The notes under the pieces are model-generated. The model saw nothing but the letters and a program-made list of their open reading frames with translations. It had not been told where the DNA came from and did not search any database. A stretch of 64,000 nt of DNA, taken from Pauljensenia sp902373545. GTDB lineage: Bacteria; Actinomycetota; Actinomycetes; Actinomycetales; Actinomycetaceae. The stretch is taken from positions 62,001 through 126,000 of the forward strand of contig NZ_JAPWAG010000005.1 of NCBI RefSeq assembly GCF_041432775.1, in the 5' to 3' direction. Of this stretch, positions 1 through 9,100 are shown piece after piece; position 1 is the stretch's first letter; each line of letters begins with the position of its first letter. A program made the position numbers and the translations under genes.

Positions 1-285
1 CCGCCGTCCATGCGCCCCGTGTACCTGAAGGGCCCCAAGGGCAAGGGTGAGGCCGAGCTGTGGGTACGCGTCGGCAACTCGACGCGGCGCCTCGACGTGA
101 CCGATGCCGTGCAGTACGTGGCGATGCGCTGGCCGGAATCCGTGCGCGTCTCGCTGCTGACCCGCGCGCGTCTGTTCTTCACGCTTCGTCGCCACCGCGA
201 CACCCCCACCCGCCTGCCGCGCGTCGTCGAGCGCGTCCTCATAGAGCGCGCGAAGCACGGTGGCGGGGCCTCCGAGGGGGAGTAG
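1..285 (+). CDS. C-terminal fragment of an unidentified protein
   Basis: The frame is open from the first base of the window, so this is the 3' end of a longer gene and the internal ATG at 10 is not a credible start. The visible tail contains a GKGEAELWVRVGNSTRRLD segment followed by DAVQYVAMRW and a basic end. I recall a similar aromatic/VRxGNSTR-L tail from bacterial proteins with an AlbA_2 (Schlafen-like) putative DNA/RNA-binding domain, but the diagnostic part lies outside the window, so this is a weak guess. It ends 45 nt before the ankyrin gene and could be cotranscribed with it. Confidence 0.55.
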   Translation, partial: PPSMRPVYLKGPKGKGEAELWVRVGNSTRRLDVTDAVQYVAMRWPESVRVSLLTRARLFFTLRRHRDTPTRLPRVVERVLIERAKHGGGASEGE

Positions 286-330
286 ACGCGCGGTGAGGCT
301 GGCCCCAGGAACTCAGAGAGGAGAGTAGGC

Positions 331-1422
331 ATGCGCCTGCGCAAGACCCTGCCCGCGGACATCGAGCAAATCATCGCCTCCGGGGACGTCGAGGCCGTGG
401 CGCGCGCGGTCGAACGCTGCGAGGTCGGCGCGTACCTGCGGGGCTCCGCCTATGAGTCGCGGCTCATGCACTTCCCGGCCTCCGAGGAGATCACCGATTT
501 CCTGCTCGCGCGGGGCGAGGACATCAACTCGCGTGATCGGTACGAACGTACCCCGATCCACGCGCGCGTTCGGTCGCGATGCCTCGACCAGATTCCGATG
601 CTGATCGCCCGCGGAGGCGACATCAATGCGCGCGATACCTCCGACCAGACGGCGTTGTTTGGCGTCGTCGAGCGTTTCCCTGTTGCAGATGTGTCACGGA
701 TGATCTCGTGGGGCGCGGATCCGCTGGTTGCTGCTGATTCGAGGGTGTACGGGAAGGCGACGCTTGTTGAGAACGTGGTGTCCTGGCACAACTTCCTGGA
801 CGCCCCGCGCGCGCTCGCGGTGATTCGGTTGCTTCTGTCTGTTGGGGCACCCGTCGGCGAGCGCGTGCCGAGCGCACTGCGGGCCATGGACCGGATGCGC
901 TGCACGTTCATCACGCACGGGCTGCCGGACCACCTTTCGCAGTCACGAGTCGACGAGGCCTCGGCCGCGTTGTCGGAGCTGTGCGCCCTGTTCGGGGTGG
1001 AGCAGCGCGAGGCCCAGCGCGCGCCTGTCGTGGGGGAGCGGCTGGAGCTGGATCCGTCCGTGCCCGCACTGCGTCAGCACGGGGAATTATGGGATCTGCT
1101 TGTACCCGACAGCGGCCAGTGTCGGACGCTACAGGGCGAGGTTATCCGCATTGCGGGACGAGTCGGCCACGAAGTGTACGACAACGGCGGCATCAACTGG
1201 GATCGTTCTTTTGGGAAGCTGCTGGACCAGTATCTGCGTGTTGTCGCGTCTGGCGTTTCGCTGTCGCCCGATTCTCTGTCCCGCGCCGAGGCCGCCGTCG
1301 CCTCCCTGAAGGCGCGCAGTATGAACACCGGCGACATCGACGAGATTACGAAGCTGGCGGTCGAATGGGTCCGCTTGAACCCGGTCCTGGTGGAGCTGGA
1401 TCTGCCCGACGTGGGGCGGTGA
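331..1422 (+). CDS. Ankyrin-repeat protein
   Basis: The product has 363 residues. From about residue 50 to 130 it carries ankyrin-type repeats, recognisable by ITDFLLARGEDINSRD then RTPIHA, and by MLIARGGDINARD then QTALF; a third, weaker unit follows (ISWGADPLVAADS). The remaining 200 residues have no motif I recognise. A strong Shine-Dalgarno (GAGAGGAG) lies a few bases before the ATG, which fixes the start. No signal peptide or membrane segment is seen, so it is probably cytoplasmic. Ankyrin repeats mediate protein-protein contacts; the partner cannot be told from the sequence. It may form an operon with the truncated gene upstream. Confidence 0.8.
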   Translation: MRLRKTLPADIEQIIASGDVEAVARAVERCEVGAYLRGSAYESRLMHFPASEEITDFLLARGEDINSRDRYERTPIHARVRSRCLDQIPMLIARGGDINARDTSDQTALFGVVERFPVADVSRMISWGADPLVAADSRVYGKATLVENVVSWHNFLDAPRALAVIRLLLSVGAPVGERVPSALRAMDRMRCTFITHGLPDHLSQSRVDEASAALSELCALFGVEQREAQRAPVVGERLELDPSVPALRQHGELWDLLVPDSGQCRTLQGEVIRIAGRVGHEVYDNGGINWDRSFGKLLDQYLRVVASGVSLSPDSLSRAEAAVASLKARSMNTGDIDEITKLAVEWVRLNPVLVELDLPDVGR

Positions 1423-1465
1423 GCGGGGCTTCAGAGTGTAAAGCGCGCCGCGTTACACTGTGAGC

Positions 1466-2479
1466 ATGGGTAAACGAATTCTTGAGTGGCTGCGTCAATG
1501 GCGAGTTGCAGTGATGTATGGACTGATTTGCTTCCTCTTATTGGGTGTAAGCGCGTATTTTGTGTGGATGACGCTGGCTGATATATCGCTACGTGTTGAT
1601 GAAGCGTATGTCGCGCCATTGTGGATAATGTACGGTCTTCCCCTATATTTCCTTTGTGCTTTGACTGGACTAGGGGTGATGAAATTCTGGCGACAAAGCG
1701 GTCTGCTCTTGACGATGAGACTGTTGATCATCACTGTATATTTGGCTGTCTTTCTATTTGTGTTCGATTTTCTTGGTGACGTTAGATGGGCTTTCTATGT
1801 AGGAGAAGGAGAGCCTCAGTTGGGGCTTGTGTCTACGTATGAAGTGGCCTTCATTCATGTGCTTTTCATGGTGGGATCCTTGTTTCAGTGGATAATGATC
1901 AAGTTTGAGGCCAGGCGAGCCGAGATGAATACGGTTGTTGGTGGCGTTTTGATCATCATGGGCATACTGATGCCCAAAGTTCTTGAATCGTATTCGATGC
2001 TTCAAGCATATTGTAATTCCGGTCGTTGTTCGCCAGAGGTGTCAAGTTGGACTATACTCTTTGAGATGGCAATAGCCTACGCTGCTTCGCTGTCGATGAT
2101 GTTTGTTCTGGGTGTGTTTTCCTCCTCTGTTAAGCAGGCGATTCGACGTTGTGTTGATTTTGGTGAAGCTAAAGGTTTGGAGTCTTCTCCCGTCGCTTCT
2201 AGTAGGGGAGATGTGCGAGTCTCAACGGGTGAGAGTGTCGCCTCTTATGACGAACAGAATGATGGTGTTGAACTGGCTCCGGGGTCCTCGTCGACGGCTG
2301 CTTGCGTGCCTCAGGAGGCTGCTGATGGGGTGCCTACCTCCTCGCAGCCCAAGGAAACTCTGCCAAGCGCGTGCGGTTTGGGTCTTGCTGTGCCCACGCA
2401 GCTGATGAGTGCTGCTGTTAGCGGCCTCGTCGCTGGCGCGTGTTTCTCAGTGGTGAACCGTCTCTTCAGCCGCCGCTGA
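1466..2479 (+). CDS. Polytopic membrane protein of unknown function
   Basis: I do not recognise this family. The product (about 337 residues) has six likely transmembrane helices in the first 220 residues (for example VMYGLICFLLLGVSAYFVW, IMYGLPLYFLCALTGLGVM, MRLLIITVYLAVFLFVFDF, VVGGVLIIMGILMP). A Ser/Gly/Glu-rich hydrophilic stretch of about 80 residues follows, then a final hydrophobic segment (LMSAAVSGLVAGACFSVVN) and a basic end. The start is uncertain: a GTG at 1460 and an ATG at 1466 are both possible and neither has a clear ribosome site. The gene is visibly richer in A/T and in TTT/AAT-type codons than its neighbours, which suggests recent acquisition. Confidence 0.6.
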   Translation: MGKRILEWLRQWRVAVMYGLICFLLLGVSAYFVWMTLADISLRVDEAYVAPLWIMYGLPLYFLCALTGLGVMKFWRQSGLLLTMRLLIITVYLAVFLFVFDFLGDVRWAFYVGEGEPQLGLVSTYEVAFIHVLFMVGSLFQWIMIKFEARRAEMNTVVGGVLIIMGILMPKVLESYSMLQAYCNSGRCSPEVSSWTILFEMAIAYAASLSMMFVLGVFSSSVKQAIRRCVDFGEAKGLESSPVASSRGDVRVSTGESVASYDEQNDGVELAPGSSSTAACVPQEAADGVPTSSQPKETLPSACGLGLAVPTQLMSAAVSGLVAGACFSVVNRLFSRR

Positions 2480-2530
2480 ACTGCATTGCCTCGTGTTTCA
2501 ACTGGAGAGTTGCGGCGCATCTCCATACTG

Positions 2531-2955
2531 ATACTTGTTGCTAAGTGGTGTTACACCACTTAGCGGGGTTTTACACCAGCTCGGAGGTGGTGTAATGCTC
2601 CCTAACTAGTGCAGCGCTGTTAGCTGTGGCTCGGCTGGAGGCTCGTTGTAGCTGTTATGGAGCTGCATTTACCGCGATAGAGCTTGTGGCCGAGGGGTAT
2701 TGCACTAGTTAGCGCAGCGTTGCACTAGATAGCAGGTAGTGCAATGCCCTCCTATCTAGTGCATTGCTGTCGTATCTAGTGCACTGCTGCCCCTTCTGAG
2801 CACGTTGTGTGTCGGTTGGGGCCATCGCGGACGGCAAGTTCCGCGACGATACTTGTTACCGATGAGGTGTTACACCCGATCGGGAAGATTCAACCCCTTC
2901 TGATCGGGTTGAATCCTCCCTAACGGGTTGAATGTTCCCGATCAGGTTGAATCTT
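2531..2955. repeat. Three blocks of short motifs spaced about 19-20 nt (iteron-like array)
   Basis: This 566-nt gene-free stretch (2480-3046) holds three successive motif blocks. Block A has TTACACC at 2551 and 2571 and GGTGTAA at 2589; the first copy sits in a 25-nt near-perfect palindrome at 2540-2564 (arm GCTAAGTGGTGT). Block B has CTAGTGCA or TGCACTAG at 2606, 2701, 2721, 2756 and 2776, plus TAGTGCA at 2737. Block C has ATTCAACC at 2888 and GGTTGAAT at 2907, 2926 and 2945. GATACTTGTT precedes blocks A and C (2530 and 2848). Spacing within blocks is 16-20 nt, close to two helical turns, so binding sites for a protein are plausible. The function is unknown. Confidence 0.7.
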
Positions 2956-3046
2956 GCCGCGCCCTGAGGCCTCAAACAGGGGAGGGGCCCAAGCCTTTCG
3001 GCTCGGACCCCTCCGCATGTCGTATCAGCGCAGCGGCTCTACCGCC

Positions 3047-4858
3047 TCACTCGCCGCCCTTGCGGCGGCGGATGCGCTTGCGGGCGCGGGGCGCACGCTC
3101 GGAAGAAGAACCAGCCGAACCGGAACCGGAATCGGAACGTTGCGAATGCTCGCCGCGGCCACGGCCACGAGTGCCACGGTCGGAACGGCCGCCCTTGCCG
3201 GCGTTCAGCGTGCGATCCCCGTCCTGGGTGCCGCGACGCGAGCCGCGCGAACGTGAAGACTCGGAGGAGGCGTCGCCGCGTGCGGAACGCCCGCGGCCAC
3301 CGCGAGACCCACCACGCGAGCCACCCGAACGCGAGCCGCCCGAACGCGAGCCGCCACGGCCTCGTCCCTCGGAGCGGGGAGCGGAGCCGCCCAGGTCCTC
3401 GAGAACCTCGGCGTCCAGGCCAGCGCGCGTGCGCTTGGCGCGCGGCAGGCGGCCGGTCGTGCCCTCGGGAATATCCAGGTCGGTGAACAGGTGGGGCGAG
3501 GTGTGGTAGGTCTCGAGCGGATCCGGCACGCCCAGGCCCAGGGCCTTGGAGATGAGCGACCAGCGCGGTGTATCGTCCCAGTCGACGAAGGTGACGGCCG
3601 TGCCCGAGTTGCCCGCGCGGCCCGTGCGGCCGATGCGGTGGATGTAGATCTTCTCGTCTTCGGGGCACTGGTAGTTGATGACGTGCGTGACGTCGTCGAC
3701 GTCGATGCCTCGCGCGGCGACGTCGGTGGCGACCAGGACGTCGACCTTGCCGTTACGGAAGGCGCGCAGAGCCTGCTCGCGGGCACCCTGGCCGAGATCG
3801 CCGTGCAGCGCGCCGACCGCGAAGCCGCGGGCGGTCAGGTCCTCGCCCAGGCGGGCGGCGGTGCGCTTGGTGCGGCAGAAGATGACGGTGCGGCCGCGGC
3901 CCTCCGCCTGGAGGATGCGCGAGACGACCTCGACCTTGTTCATGGCGTGAACGCGGTAGATGACCTGCTTGACCGTGTTGACGGTCTGGTTCTGGTCGTC
4001 GGGGTCCTGCGCGCGGATGTGGGTCGGATGGACCATGAAGCGGCGTGCGAGGGCCACGACGGGGCCGGGCATAGTCGCGGAGAACAGCATGGTGTGGCGG
4101 TTCTCGGGGACGCGGGCCAGCAGTGTCTCGACGTCGGGCAGGAAGCCCAGGTCGAGCATCTCGTCGGCCTCGTCGAGGACGACGGTCTCGACGCCGGACA
4201 GGTGCAGGTGGCCCTTGCGCAGCAGGTCGATGAGGCGGCCGGGCGTGCCCACGACGATGTCGGCGCCACGCTCGAGGGCCTCGATCTGGGGCTCGAAGGC
4301 GACGCCGCCGTAGATTTCGACGATGCGGGTCGACAGGTACTTGGCAGCCTCGCGCAGGTCCTGGGCGACCTGCTTGGTGAGCTCACGGGTCGGCAGGATG
4401 ATGAGCGCCTGCGGCTTGTTCGGGTTGAGCAGGTCCTCGTAGCCCTCTTCGTCGGGCGCGATGACGTCCTCGAGCACGGGGATGCCGAAGCCGAGGGTCT
4501 TGCCGGTGCCGGTCTTGGCCTGGCCGATGATGTCGTGGCGCTCCAGGGCGGGGCCAAGCGTCAGGGCCTGGATCGGGAAGGGGTGCGTGATGCCCTTGTC
4601 TTCGAGGGCGTCGACGATCGGGTCGGTGACGCCAAAGTCCGCGAAGGACTTCTTGTCGAGATCCTCGCCCTTGCCGGAAATGTCCGGGGTGGCCTCTTCG
4701 ACCTCGGGGGCTGCGGGCTTGATGTTGCCGAGGCGGACGACGCCTGCGGAGTATTCGACGGACGAGGCCGGGGTGGCCTCCTGCGTGGTGGCCTCGCTCT
4801 GTGTGGTGGCGTCGTTGTCGGGGGTGGGCTCGATGGCCTCGATGCTCGTGTTGGTCAC
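3047..4858 (-). CDS. DEAD-box ATP-dependent RNA helicase
   Basis: The 603-residue product has the full DEAD-box set: a Q-motif region near residue 90, AKTGTGKT at about 114-121, PTREL, TPGR, DEAD, SATMP in the SAT position, and HRIGRTGRAG. These helicases unwind short RNA duplexes in ribosome assembly and mRNA turnover, especially in the cold. The first 70 residues are a Thr/Glu-rich low-complexity extension. The last 130 are Arg/Gly/Ser-rich with GGSRSGG-type repeats, a typical RNA-binding tail. Translation starts at a GTG at 4858. The divergent downstream neighbour is a ferritin-like protein, a pairing common in actinobacteria. Exact orthology (DeaD, RhlE or CsdA) cannot be settled from motifs. 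Confidence 0.93.
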   Translation of the reverse strand: MTNTSIEAIEPTPDNDATTQSEATTQEATPASSVEYSAGVVRLGNIKPAAPEVEEATPDISGKGEDLDKKSFADFGVTDPIVDALEDKGITHPFPIQALTLGPALERHDIIGQAKTGTGKTLGFGIPVLEDVIAPDEEGYEDLLNPNKPQALIILPTRELTKQVAQDLREAAKYLSTRIVEIYGGVAFEPQIEALERGADIVVGTPGRLIDLLRKGHLHLSGVETVVLDEADEMLDLGFLPDVETLLARVPENRHTMLFSATMPGPVVALARRFMVHPTHIRAQDPDDQNQTVNTVKQVIYRVHAMNKVEVVSRILQAEGRGRTVIFCRTKRTAARLGEDLTARGFAVGALHGDLGQGAREQALRAFRNGKVDVLVATDVAARGIDVDDVTHVINYQCPEDEKIYIHRIGRTGRAGNSGTAVTFVDWDDTPRWSLISKALGLGVPDPLETYHTSPHLFTDLDIPEGTTGRLPRAKRTRAGLDAEVLEDLGGSAPRSEGRGRGGSRSGGSRSGGSRGGSRGGRGRSARGDASSESSRSRGSRRGTQDGDRTLNAGKGGRSDRGTRGRGRGEHSQRSDSGSGSAGSSSERAPRARKRIRRRKGGE

Positions 4859-5109
4859 GATCTGCCTTGTCTCCCGGGCTTTTCCGGGGTTGGGGTCGGT
4901 GCCGATCGCGCATTGTCTGGCGCGGGGATTGTCGTCCGCGCGATTGTGTGATGTGCAAAAAGAATGCGACCGGGCTTCCGGTGGTCACCTTTCAGTGTAA
5001 TCGTGTCAAGGCTGACAGCGGGGGAGGTGCTGGTCACAGGGAGCTGGGGGAATGGGGGATTGTGTGGATAGTGGGAGCCGGAGGGCTTGTCAGGCACTAT
5101 GCTGTACTC

Positions 5110-5739
5110 ATGGCTCATGAATATGTTTCTGTCCCGGCCGACGACACTGATGTCATTGGTATTCTCGCCTATTCGTCGCTGGCGTTTATGACGCGCCTGG
5201 CGAAGGACGGCGAGCAGGCTCCCACGTTCGAGGCGCACGTGGAGCACGCGCGCATGGCTGCGCAGTGTTTCGCGCTGTACCAGCAGCTGGAGGTGTGGAG
5301 CGAGCACCGTGACTTTGATCTGATGGAGGCCGCTGGTGCGTTTACGCGCGCGTATGACGATTTGGATGCGCGCACTCGTCCGACGACGTTCGCGGAGCGC
5401 TCGGTGAAGACCTTTATTACGCGCGGCATGCTCGGCGATATGTTGATCCGTGTTGCCCGAGTCCACGGCCTGTTTGAGGGGATTGAGGACGTGTGGCCCT
5501 TCGAGCAGGGGCATTGGGTGCGCGAGCATCTGGGGCCGCAGATTGAGGCGGACCCGCAGCTGGCGGATCGCCTGTCCCTGTGGGGTCGCCGCGTTGCCGG
5601 CGAGGCGCTGGGCCTCGTGCGCGCCACGCTGTTCACCTACCCGCAGCTCGCGATGACGCCGGACAACGTCGATGAGATCACGGAGTATGTCATCAAGCGT
5701 CACGGCGAGCGCATGAAGGACATTTACCTGAAGGCCTGA
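5110..5739 (+). CDS. Ferritin-like (MiaE-like) helical protein
   Basis: The frame is open much further upstream, but the ATG at 5110 opens a product of 209 residues (MAHEYVSVPADDTDVIG) that matches the actinobacterial ferritin-like family related to tRNA-(ms2io6A) hydroxylase. It is all-helical, with Glu/His-bearing helices (HVEHARMAAQCFALYQQLE, LGDMLIRVARVHGLFEG). No activity has been assigned to this subgroup as far as I know, and the metal ligands of true MiaE cannot be confirmed by eye. Its position between the DEAD-box helicase and the DUF3107 gene is a conserved actinobacterial neighbourhood, which supports the call. Confidence 0.75.
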   Translation: MAHEYVSVPADDTDVIGILAYSSLAFMTRLAKDGEQAPTFEAHVEHARMAAQCFALYQQLEVWSEHRDFDLMEAAGAFTRAYDDLDARTRPTTFAERSVKTFITRGMLGDMLIRVARVHGLFEGIEDVWPFEQGHWVREHLGPQIEADPQLADRLSLWGRRVAGEALGLVRATLFTYPQLAMTPDNVDEITEYVIKRHGERMKDIYLKA

Positions 5740-5757
5740 GCGGTCCGACGGGCATAG

Positions 5758-5811
5758 ACGAGGCCGGGGAGCGCGAGCGGTTCAGTTCCGCAGTGTGCTC
5801 CCCGGCCTCGT
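5758..5811. terminator. Hairpin between convergent genes
   Basis: A 15-bp perfect stem (ACGAGGCCGGGGAGC at 5758-5772 and its complement at 5797-5811) separates two convergent genes. There is no strong T-run on either side. It shares its core ACGAGGCCGGGG with three other intergenic hairpins in the window (15538, 51765, 57350). Confidence 0.65.
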
Positions 5812-5826
5812 GCGTCGGGTGGTGCG

Positions 5827-6054
5827 TCAGTGGATCGCGAAGCCGACGCGGCGCTCGGTCTTGCTGGCGATCTGCACGTAGCCGAGGGCCTGGGCGGGCA
5901 CGAGGGTGCGCTGGCCCTTGGTGTCGGTGAGGTCGAGGACGCCATTGGCGGAGACGAGGGCCTCGTTGACCTTCGCCATGAGTTCGTTTTCGGTCATGTC
6001 GACGTCGAGGGCGAGCTGGCGCGTGTTGTCGCGGATGCCGATGAAGATCTCCAT
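5827..6054 (-). CDS. DUF3107 family protein
   Basis: This is a 75-residue protein starting MEIFIGIRDNTRQLALD. It matches the short actinobacterial DUF3107 family in length and in the pattern of early beta strands followed by a helix (TENELMAKVNEAL). AAGGAG lies 8 nt before the ATG at 6054 and fixes the start; the much longer open frame upstream is a shadow of adnA. The function is unknown. It is divergently oriented to adnA across 78 nt, so the two promoters must share that gap. Confidence 0.8.
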   Translation of the reverse strand: MEIFIGIRDNTRQLALDVDMTENELMAKVNEALVSANGVLDLTDTKGQRTLVPAQALGYVQIASKTERRVGFAIH

Positions 6055-6132
6055 GATGACTCCTTGCTGGAAAATATCGTCAATGCCATCATATGTGCCA
6101 CAGATGCGGGTGGGGTCTGTCAGTATTGCGTC

Positions 6133-9100
6133 ATGAGCGAAATCAAGGTCAGGTTGCGGCGTCGCCCGGATGGTTGGTGGCGTCTGCCGCAGCTGAACGA
6201 GGCACAACGCGGGGTCGTCGATGCGGCGCGCGGCGCGGATGTGATCGCCCGTGGGGCCCCCGGTTCGGGGCGCAGCACGTGCGCGCTCGCGGTGTTCGAG
6301 CAGGCTGTGCGCGCGGGTGGCTCGGCCTTGATTCTGGCTCCTGATCGCACGCGCGCCGACGTGTTGACGCCGCGCGCGCAGGCGCTGGGCCCCGATGTGG
6401 TGCGTCCGGTGCGCACGCCCGCGTCTTTTGCGTATCAGGTGGTGGCCACGTGGCGCACGCAGCGCCTTGAGCCGTTGGAGGGCGTGGAGCTGGTGACGGG
6501 CGCGGCCCAGGATCAGCTTCTGGCGGAGCTGTTGCGCAGCGTGGAGGCGCCCTGGCCGGAGGATATCGGTGAGCAGATGCGTGCGATGCCGGCGTTTCGC
6601 GCGGAGCTTCGTAACCTGGTGGCGCGCGTGGGCGAGGCCGGGATGGACGCGGAGAAGCTGACGCAGGCCGGGGCGCGTTTTGGGCATCCCGAATGGGAGG
6701 GCGCGGGCGCGATCGTTGCTGCCCTGGAGGAGGGGCCACAGCGCTCCCCTGAGTACCCGCTGACCCTGCGCGTGGATCTGTCGCGTATTCAGTCCGTTGC
6801 TGCGGATCTTATTCGCGCGTGGGAGAGCGACGCGCCCGAGCGCGGCGTGCAGGCGCCCTGTCCGGTGCCCGACGTGGTGATCGTTGACGACCTGCAGGAT
6901 TGCACGCCCTCGACCCTGACGCTGCTACGGGCGTGCCGGGACGCGGGCGCCCGCATCGTGGCGTTCTCGGATTCGGATGTGGCCGTGGCTGGGTATCGCG
7001 GGGGAGAGCCGCATCTGGATCGGCGGTTGGCCTCGGCGCTGGGGGTTGAGATCGCGGAGCTGGGGCAGGTGTATGAGACCTCGAAGCTCGTTCGTGACCT
7101 GGCGCGCCAGGCTTGCTCGCGTATCGCCCAGTCCGGCTCGCCGGCTCGGCGTGACGCCCAGGTCGCGGATGATGCGCCGGTGGGTGGCCTCGCCACGCAC
7201 CTGGGGGCCACGCCCTCGCAGATGGGGGCGCTCATCGCCCGATCGTTGCGAGCCCACCACCTCCATGACGGTATCGACTTCACGGACCAGGTCGTCATCG
7301 TGCGCAGCTCCTCGATGGTTGCCGAGACGAGGCGTTACCTGGCTCGCGGTGGCGTCCCGCTGGCAGGGGGCGGACGCGCCTTTGACTTTGCGTCGCAGTC
7401 CACAACGCGACTGCTTCTCGACCTTGTCACGGTGCCGACGGGGGAGAGCGACACGGATGTGGCGTTGCGCCGGGAACTGGCCGAGCGCCTCCTGCCCTCG
7501 GCTCTCGTCGGAGCTGACGCCCTGGCAGTTCACCGGCTGCTGCGCCGCCTCAACGCTGCGCGTGCCCTGGCCGCTGAGGAGGCGGGCGACGAGACTGCGC
7601 CGATCCCGCTGACGGTGGCCGACCTCGTCGATGATCCTGAGACGTGGCGCGCGACGCTCGAGAAGGGAGCCGAGGCGCCGGGGCGGCGCGGGTGGAATGA
7701 CCGCTCGCTCGCGCGGGCACTGACGAAGGCGGCAGCCATGTGGGAGATTGCCGCGTCGGGTGGGGAGCGTCCCCAGGAGCGCCTGTGGGCCCTGTGGGAG
7801 GCGTGCGGTGTCGGCGAAGACTGGCGCTCGCGGGCCATCCGATCCGACGAGGCCTCCGCGTGGTTCGACGATCAGCTGGACGCTGTCGTCGCACTCATGC
7901 GCGTTGCGGACGTGTGGGAGCAGCGCAACCCGGCTGGCTCGGCCGTGCAGTTTGCTTCCGAGCTGCTCTCGGGGTCGGTGCCGATCGACACGATCTCGCG
8001 CGTGGGCGTGCGCCCGGGCGGCGTCGAGGTTCTCACGCCCGCTCAGGCCATGGGGCGGCGCTGGCAGGTCGTGGTGCTCGCTGGCCTACAGGATGGGGCG
8101 TGGCCGAATATGCGGCTGCGCGACCGGATCCTGCGCGCCGACCTGCTGGCGGACGTGGGCGCGGGCCGCACAGTCGTGGGTGAGGATGGGCGTGAGGAAC
8201 TCATCGACTCTACGCGGGCCGCGCGCCGAGCCGTGCTGGACGACGAGTATCGCCTGTTCGTGGCTGCTGTGACGCGATCGAGCCTCTTCGTGCACGCCGG
8301 TGCCGTGCGCTCGGAGGACGCCGCACCTTCCGCTTTCTTCGACCTGGTGGCGCGACTGGCGGGCACGCCGCGCGAGAACGGCGTCGTGCCGATTGATACG
8401 GTGGACGCGCCCTTGTCGCTGCCCGGCCACATCGCTGACCTGCGTGCGCGTGCGGCTTCGCCGGACGATCCGGTCGACGCTGAGCTTGCGGCCACGCTGC
8501 TGGCCCTGATGGCCCGCGAGGGCATCGCGTCCGCGCAGCCGGAGCGCTGGCTGGGCGCGGGTGGCACGCCCACGACGGACGAGGAGTTTCAGGGGGAGGT
8601 GAGGCTCTCCCCGTCTCAGTTCGAGCGCGCGCTGGCATGCCCGCTGTATTGGTTTTTGTCGACCATTGGCGCCGATGGGCCGTCGAACGCGGCAGCTAGC
8701 CTGGGTACTCTCGTGCACGCGCTGGCCGAGGAGAACCCGCACGGCAGCGCCGAGGAACTGACGGAGGCGCTGGAGGGGCGCATCGAGGAGCTGGGTTACA
8801 ACCTGGATACCTGGGCGGGGCGTCACTCACAACGCCGCGCGCATGCCATCGTCGATAATCTCGCCTCCTACATCGTCGGCGTGCCCGGCCGGGTCGACGT
8901 CGAGCAGATGGTCGAGGCCCAGGTTGAGGGCGTGACCATCCGCGGTCGCATGGACCGCATGGAGCACGTCGATGAGGGGGTGCGCGTCACGGATCTGAAG
9001 ACGGGTAAGAGCGGCTATTCGGCGAAGACTGTTCCGGACAACCCGCAGTTGGCGGCCTATCAGATGGCCCTGCTTGCTTCAGGCCAGAAGGTGGCGGGCG

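Noticed and set aside
2928..3509. A rightward 193-residue Arg/Pro-rich frame
   Set aside because: It lies antisense to the Arg/Gly-rich tail of the DEAD-box helicase and owes its composition to that.
3491..4951. A long rightward 486-residue frame opposite the DEAD-box gene
   Set aside because: It is the antisense shadow of a high-GC coding region, with unusual Val/Asp/Gly composition and no motif.
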